Shown here: in pieces, positions 6,988-9,801 of the stretch | How the letters are laid out: each line of letters opens with the position of its first letter | Numbering within the stretch: position 1 is the stretch's first letter | Source: Nitrosomonas sp. | Lineage (GTDB): Bacteria > Pseudomonadota > Gammaproteobacteria > Burkholderiales > Nitrosomonadaceae | Length of the DNA stretch: 9,801 bases | Assembly: GCA_021774205.1 (NCBI GenBank) | Contig: JAJFJI010000046.1 | Coordinates: 1 to 9,801 of the forward strand | Reading direction: 5' to 3' | The notes under the pieces: generated by a model | Seen by the model: the letters and a program-made list of their open reading frames with translations, nothing else | What the model was told of the DNA's origin: nothing | The model's database searches: none | Position numbers and translations under genes: made by a program

Positions 6988-7017
6988 GCCCTACTGCGAG
7001 CAGTAGGGCTTTTTTTT
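6988..7017 (+). terminator. Strong rho-independent terminator on the plus strand
   Basis: GCCCTACTG (6988-6996) pairs perfectly with CAGTAGGGC (7001-7009) around the tetraloop CGAG, followed at once by eight T residues (7010-7017). On the minus strand the hairpin is followed by AAAGGGCC, so it is not an intrinsic terminator for rlpA. All neighbouring protein genes are on the minus strand. Confidence 0.9.
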
Positions 7018-7040
7018 GATTAAATTCCTGGTGTTATTCG

Positions 7041-7078
7041 AGAAAATTTCTAGAGATTAAGCGATAGAAAAATTTCTT
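7041..7078. repeat. AT-rich near-palindromic pair after rlpA
   Basis: AGAAAATTTCT (7041-7051) and AGAAAAATTTCT (7067-7078) are near copies, each almost self-complementary, so they can be read as direct or inverted repeats. They lie within 40 nt of the rlpA stop. With only A-T pairs in the arms they would make a weak hairpin. A role in transcript ending or protein binding is possible but unsupported. Confidence 0.3.
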
Positions 7079-7080
7079 GT

Positions 7081-7995
7081 TTACTCGATTAACAGCATGG
7101 GTTTAATGGCAAGTCGTTGCGCAATCTCGTTAGCCGTATGTTTTGCCAGCAACAGGTTGGAAAAAGGACCCGCATTGATTCTGAAAAGACCATCTTTTTC
7201 TAAAATTCCAAGTGTTTCAACCAGCCAGGGAAGTTCTGCTTGCATATTTGAAAGAAAATTGCTCGCATTATCGGCAGTGCCAAATGCGCCTAATTGCAAG
7301 TAAATTGTTTCAGCATTGGTAGCCGCGGTTGGTGATTGAAATGCCGCTGGTTCTTGCGTAGATTTTGCGATGGGTTTGGACGCGCCGGGAATAATACTTT
7401 CAACTTCCACCTTGGCACTTCCTTCTGCAATGATGTCAAGCTTGTGAGCGGCAGTGTAGGAAAGATCAATTATTCGGTCGGAAAGAAATGGGCCGCGATC
7501 ATTAATTCGTACCACGATGGACTTTCCGTTTTTTACGTTTGTTACACGTGCATAACTAGGTAGTGGCAATGTGGGATGTGCAGCGGTCATCGCGTACATA
7601 TCGTAAATTTCGCCGATCGCAGTTTTATTTCCGTGATAACGGCGGCCATACCAGGTAGCGATGCCACGTTTCTTGTATGCGCTAAGTTTGGTAAGTGGTC
7701 GATAAGTATTACCAAGGGCGACATAGGGCCGCATATTTGCTTTGCGCAGCGGCTCGATTTTTGGAGTAGCGTCAGGTATAGAATCAAGATTGGTAGGCGG
7801 ATTGTTACCAGGACCGTCATCCAGATAATAACCACCCTTGTTATTGCTGGGGGATGACGCTGCCGTCGATGAATTTTCCTCAGATATATTGTATTTTGAT
7901 GCGCTGCTGCAGCCCGAGAGTGATATGAGAATGACTGCTGCCATGATTTTTGTCATGGGCGTCAAGGCAGTAATCCATAATTGGTTTTTTTTCAT
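7081..7995 (-). CDS. rlpA: RlpA-family septal ring lytic transglycosylase, lipoprotein with SPOR domain
   Basis: RlpA proteins are outer-membrane lipoproteins. In Pseudomonas the enzyme cleaves naked glycan strands that lack stem peptides; in E. coli the protein is thought inactive. The 304-aa product has a lipoprotein signal peptide ending LISLSGC with C29 as the lipidated residue, then a low-complexity Ser/Asn/Pro linker (30-85). The double-psi beta-barrel domain runs from GIATWYGRRYHGNKTA (111-126) to about 203. It keeps the acidic residues expected of active members: E129 and D132 in GEIYDMYAMTAAH, and D166 in RINDRGPF. A SPOR domain (about 229-304, beginning IYLQLGAF), which binds denuded septal glycan, ends the protein. 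The start overlaps the rodA stop by 4 nt (ATGA) and has GGTGA upstream. Serine 30 after the cysteine favours sorting to the outer membrane. Confidence 0.95.
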   Translation of the reverse strand: MKKNQLWITALTPMTKIMAAVILISLSGCSSASKYNISEENSSTAASSPSNNKGGYYLDDGPGNNPPTNLDSIPDATPKIEPLRKANMRPYVALGNTYRPLTKLSAYKKRGIATWYGRRYHGNKTAIGEIYDMYAMTAAHPTLPLPSYARVTNVKNGKSIVVRINDRGPFLSDRIIDLSYTAAHKLDIIAEGSAKVEVESIIPGASKPIAKSTQEPAAFQSPTAATNAETIYLQLGAFGTADNASNFLSNMQAELPWLVETLGILEKDGLFRINAGPFSNLLLAKHTANEIAQRLAIKPMLLIE

Positions 7996-9092
7996 GTCTT
8001 CACCAGTTTGGGGTGTTTGTGAATGCTCATTAAAATACCAAAACCAAGCAGCATTGTCACTATTGAAGTTCCACCGTAGCTGATGAGCGGTAGTGGTACG
8101 CCAACAACTGGCAGAATTCCGCTAACCATACCCATATTGACAAAAATATAGGTAAAAAATGTTAATGTGATCGAACCTGCTATAAGTCGAGTAAATTGAG
8201 TAGAGGCATTTGCAGTAATAACGATACAGCGTGCTATGATGACAAGATATAGCATTAAAAGCAACATATTGCCGATAAGTCCAAATTCCTCAGAAAAAAC
8301 TGCAAAAATAAAATCAGTGCTTTGTTCTGGCAAGAAATCAAGCTGCGTTTGCGTGCCTTTTTGCCAACCTTTGCCGACAATGCCGCCTGAACCTATGGCA
8401 ATTGTAGATTGGATGGTATGATAGCCAGTGCCGAGTGCATCTTGTGTTGGATCAAACAATGTCATCACGCGTTGGCGTTGATAATCGTGCATGAATGTCC
8501 ATAACAATGGGATGCTGCCTAAACCGGCAACACATAATCCGGCGATAATCCGCCAGGATAGCCCTGCCAAATATAATACGTAAAAACCACTGCTTGCTAT
8601 TAATAATGCCGTGCCTAAATCAGGCTGTCGCAAGATTAATATGACCGGCAACAATAGTAGCAGTGTCGCGCCAACATAATCCCTGAGCCGCAAGGTAATT
8701 TCATATTTATCAAAATACCATGCCATGATAAGTGGCACAGCAAGCTTCATTAGTTCGGAAGGTTGGATGCTGGTGATGCCAATATTAAGCCAGCGTCTTG
8801 CGCCGTTATGGATTTCTCCAAATAATGCGACACCGACCAATAAAACAATACCCAGTAGGTACATTGGTAAAGCAAGACGCCGAATATGCTGTAATGGAAT
8901 ATTGGCAACTAGCCACATAATAGCAAACGCGACAAGCATGTTGACCGCTTGATTGCTAACCCGGTTTATATTTGCGCCGGTTGCGCTGTACAATACAGTC
9001 AGTCCAACCAGCATTAATAGTAGAACGCCACCTAAAAGAAAACCATCGATATAGCGCGTTAAATAGTGCCAAAGTTTGCTGAATTTAATCAT
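7992..9092 (-). CDS. rodA: Rod shape-determining SEDS glycosyltransferase RodA
   Basis: RodA polymerises lipid II into glycan strands in the elongation complex, paired with the transpeptidase PBP2. The 366-aa protein has about ten hydrophobic segments and the SEDS signatures: NGARRWLNIG with IQPSELMKL (E113), LRQPDLGTALL (155-164) and DFLPEQSTDFIFAV. D260 there aligns with the essential Asp of E. coli RodA (D262). The C-terminal hallmark GILPVVGVPLPLISYGGTS (325-343) is complete. Length is normal for the family. It follows mrdA by 53 nt and overlaps rlpA by 4 nt, so the three are probably one transcript. FtsW is the main alternative in this family, but the adjacent PBP2 gene and the short termini favour RodA. 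A modest GAGAG lies about 8 nt before the ATG. Confidence 0.96.
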   Translation of the reverse strand: MIKFSKLWHYLTRYIDGFLLGGVLLLMLVGLTVLYSATGANINRVSNQAVNMLVAFAIMWLVANIPLQHIRRLALPMYLLGIVLLVGVALFGEIHNGARRWLNIGITSIQPSELMKLAVPLIMAWYFDKYEITLRLRDYVGATLLLLLPVILILRQPDLGTALLIASSGFYVLYLAGLSWRIIAGLCVAGLGSIPLLWTFMHDYQRQRVMTLFDPTQDALGTGYHTIQSTIAIGSGGIVGKGWQKGTQTQLDFLPEQSTDFIFAVFSEEFGLIGNMLLLMLYLVIIARCIVITANASTQFTRLIAGSITLTFFTYIFVNMGMVSGILPVVGVPLPLISYGGTSIVTMLLGFGILMSIHKHPKLVKT

Positions 9093-9145
9093 TAATATCT
9101 CTCTGTGAATTCAGTGTATTGCACTTTCCCTTTGGCCGTCTTTCG

Positions 9146-9801
9146 TTAGTGGTCATGTTCATGCGCGACGTCTGTGTGGCCCTCGGTAGTTTCTTCGCTT
9201 GTGGTATCAAATTCTTTTCCCAGCAGATAATAGTCCAGTACTTTGCGTGCGATTGGGGCGGCTGTCGCGCCACCTGGGCCGCCATTTTCTACCAGGACTG
9301 ATAATGCTATGGTTGGCTTTTCGGCCGGTGCATACGCAATGAATAATGCGTGATCGCGATGGTATTCACTTATCTTATTTTCATCGTATCTTTCTCCCTG
9401 CTTAATGCCAATTACCTGGGAAGTGCCGGTTTTTCCGGCAAAGGTATAAGCCGCATCGGCGCCCGCACGCGCCGCTGTGCCACCGGGTTGTGTTACATCA
9501 ACCAATGCGTTTCGTACCAATTCCATATTTTTTGGCTTTATATCGAGTTTATATAACGAATGTGCCGCTATTTTTTCAATCTTACCCAGCTGATTATTTT
9601 GGATTTGTTTTACAAAATGGGGGCGAAAGGCTTCGCCTTTGCTGGCAAGTATTGCGGTGGCAAAAGTAAGTTGTAACGGCGTCGTTAGATTGTAGCCTTG
9701 GCCAATACCGACGGAAATGGTGTCCCCTTTATACCATTTCTGATTGTGACGTTTCATTTTCCATTCTGGGGAAGGGAGTAACCCACCAACTTCACCTAGA
9801 A
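9146..9801 (-). CDS. mrdA: Penicillin-binding protein 2, C-terminal part (cut by right edge)
   Basis: PBP2 crosslinks new peptidoglycan during lateral wall growth as the partner of RodA. The frame is open through the right edge, so the first Met inside the window (9757) is not the start. About 217 codons are present, beginning LGEVGGLLPSPEWK. KWYKGDTISVGIGQGYNL and TPLQL, then the third transpeptidase motif in FAGKTGTSQV (about residues 121-129 of the fragment), identify the domain; the SxxK and SxN motifs must lie off the edge. VENGGPGGATAAPIARKVLDYYL is typical of the PBP2 C-terminus. A short tail of mostly acidic, Thr and His residues follows (EFDTTSEETTEG, HTDVAHEHDH). rodA is 53 nt downstream, in the usual mrdA-rodA order. 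No intrinsic terminator was seen in between. Confidence 0.95.
   Translation of the reverse strand, partial: LGEVGGLLPSPEWKMKRHNQKWYKGDTISVGIGQGYNLTTPLQLTFATAILASKGEAFRPHFVKQIQNNQLGKIEKIAAHSLYKLDIKPKNMELVRNALVDVTQPGGTAARAGADAAYTFAGKTGTSQVIGIKQGERYDENKISEYHRDHALFIAYAPAEKPTIALSVLVENGGPGGATAAPIARKVLDYYLLGKEFDTTSEETTEGHTDVAHEHDH

Larger units (their letters stand above)
6870..7017 (+). ncRNA. Candidate plus-strand small RNA between rlpA and traB
   Basis: Inferred from a strong plus-strand terminator (6988-7017) that has no plus-strand gene before it. The proposed transcript would be about 140 nt. Near its 5' end it carries a stem-loop (TGTGCCT-TTAT-AGGCACA, 6880-6897), with possible extra ACTT/AAGT pairing (6877-6880 with 6903-6906). 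A middle section of mostly unpaired purine-rich sequence (TGAGGTGGAAATAG, 6919-6932) follows, then the terminator hairpin. A weak promoter (TTGATA at 6840-6845 and TATTAG at 6862-6867, 16 nt apart) could start it near 6873. Short open frames inside run for only a few codons. It matches no RNA family I recognise. The 5' end is a guess. Confidence 0.35.

Noticed and set aside
6973..7023. Plus-strand 16-codon frame starting ATG ACG AGG and ending GAT TAA
   Set aside because: It runs straight through the terminator hairpin and T run, so its sequence is explained by the terminator. The upstream GAGTGAG is a weak ribosome-binding site.
7587..7835. 82-codon minus-strand frame inside rlpA
   Set aside because: It lies in another frame of a clear RlpA domain and has no motif of its own.
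9085..9285. 66-codon minus-strand frame bridging the end of mrdA and the start of rodA
   Set aside because: Mostly overlaps the PBP2 C-terminus in another frame. The peptide is low in hydrophobics and looks like frame-shifted sequence.

Overview
The window looks like a core chromosomal segment of a betaproteobacterium, possibly of the Nitrosomonas type. The basis is protein sequence (L13 starting MKTFSAKPHEV, the ErpA N-terminus) and gene order (rplM-rpsI next to argC, a DUF6776-type protein, a bactofilin and erpA). Base composition is moderate to low GC by eye. No lineage search could be run, so the genus is a guess. Every convincing protein gene lies on the minus strand, so transcription runs from right to left.

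Right part (9801 to 7081): a cell-elongation cluster in transcription order. It holds the C-terminal third of mrdA (PBP2, cut by the window edge), rodA (SEDS glycosyltransferase) and rlpA (a lipoprotein with a double-psi beta-barrel and a SPOR domain). rodA and rlpA overlap by 4 nt. These proteins polymerise, crosslink and trim peptidoglycan.

Middle (7080 to 3697): a 291-nt gap, then a probable two-gene operon. It encodes a TraB-family membrane protein (Tiki/TraB/GumN superfamily) followed 6 nt later by a full-length ABC exporter. The gap carries the most unusual signals in the window: a strong intrinsic terminator on the plus strand with no plus-strand gene to terminate, and a perfect 7-4-7 inverted repeat just upstream of a TATAAT box for traB. 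They suggest an unannotated small RNA and/or an operator.

Left part (3696 to 1): a 349-nt gap contains a near-consensus sigma-70 promoter for rplM-rpsI (ribosomal proteins L13 and S9). That operon ends at a strong hairpin terminator. A second run then follows: argC (arginine biosynthesis), a DUF6776-type single-pass coiled-coil protein, a bactofilin and the start of erpA (Fe-S insertion), which runs off the left edge.

No tRNA or rRNA, insertion sequence, CRISPR array or phage gene was seen. Most of the window is ordinary housekeeping sequence. The 6840-7020 region is the part that standard annotation would not explain.
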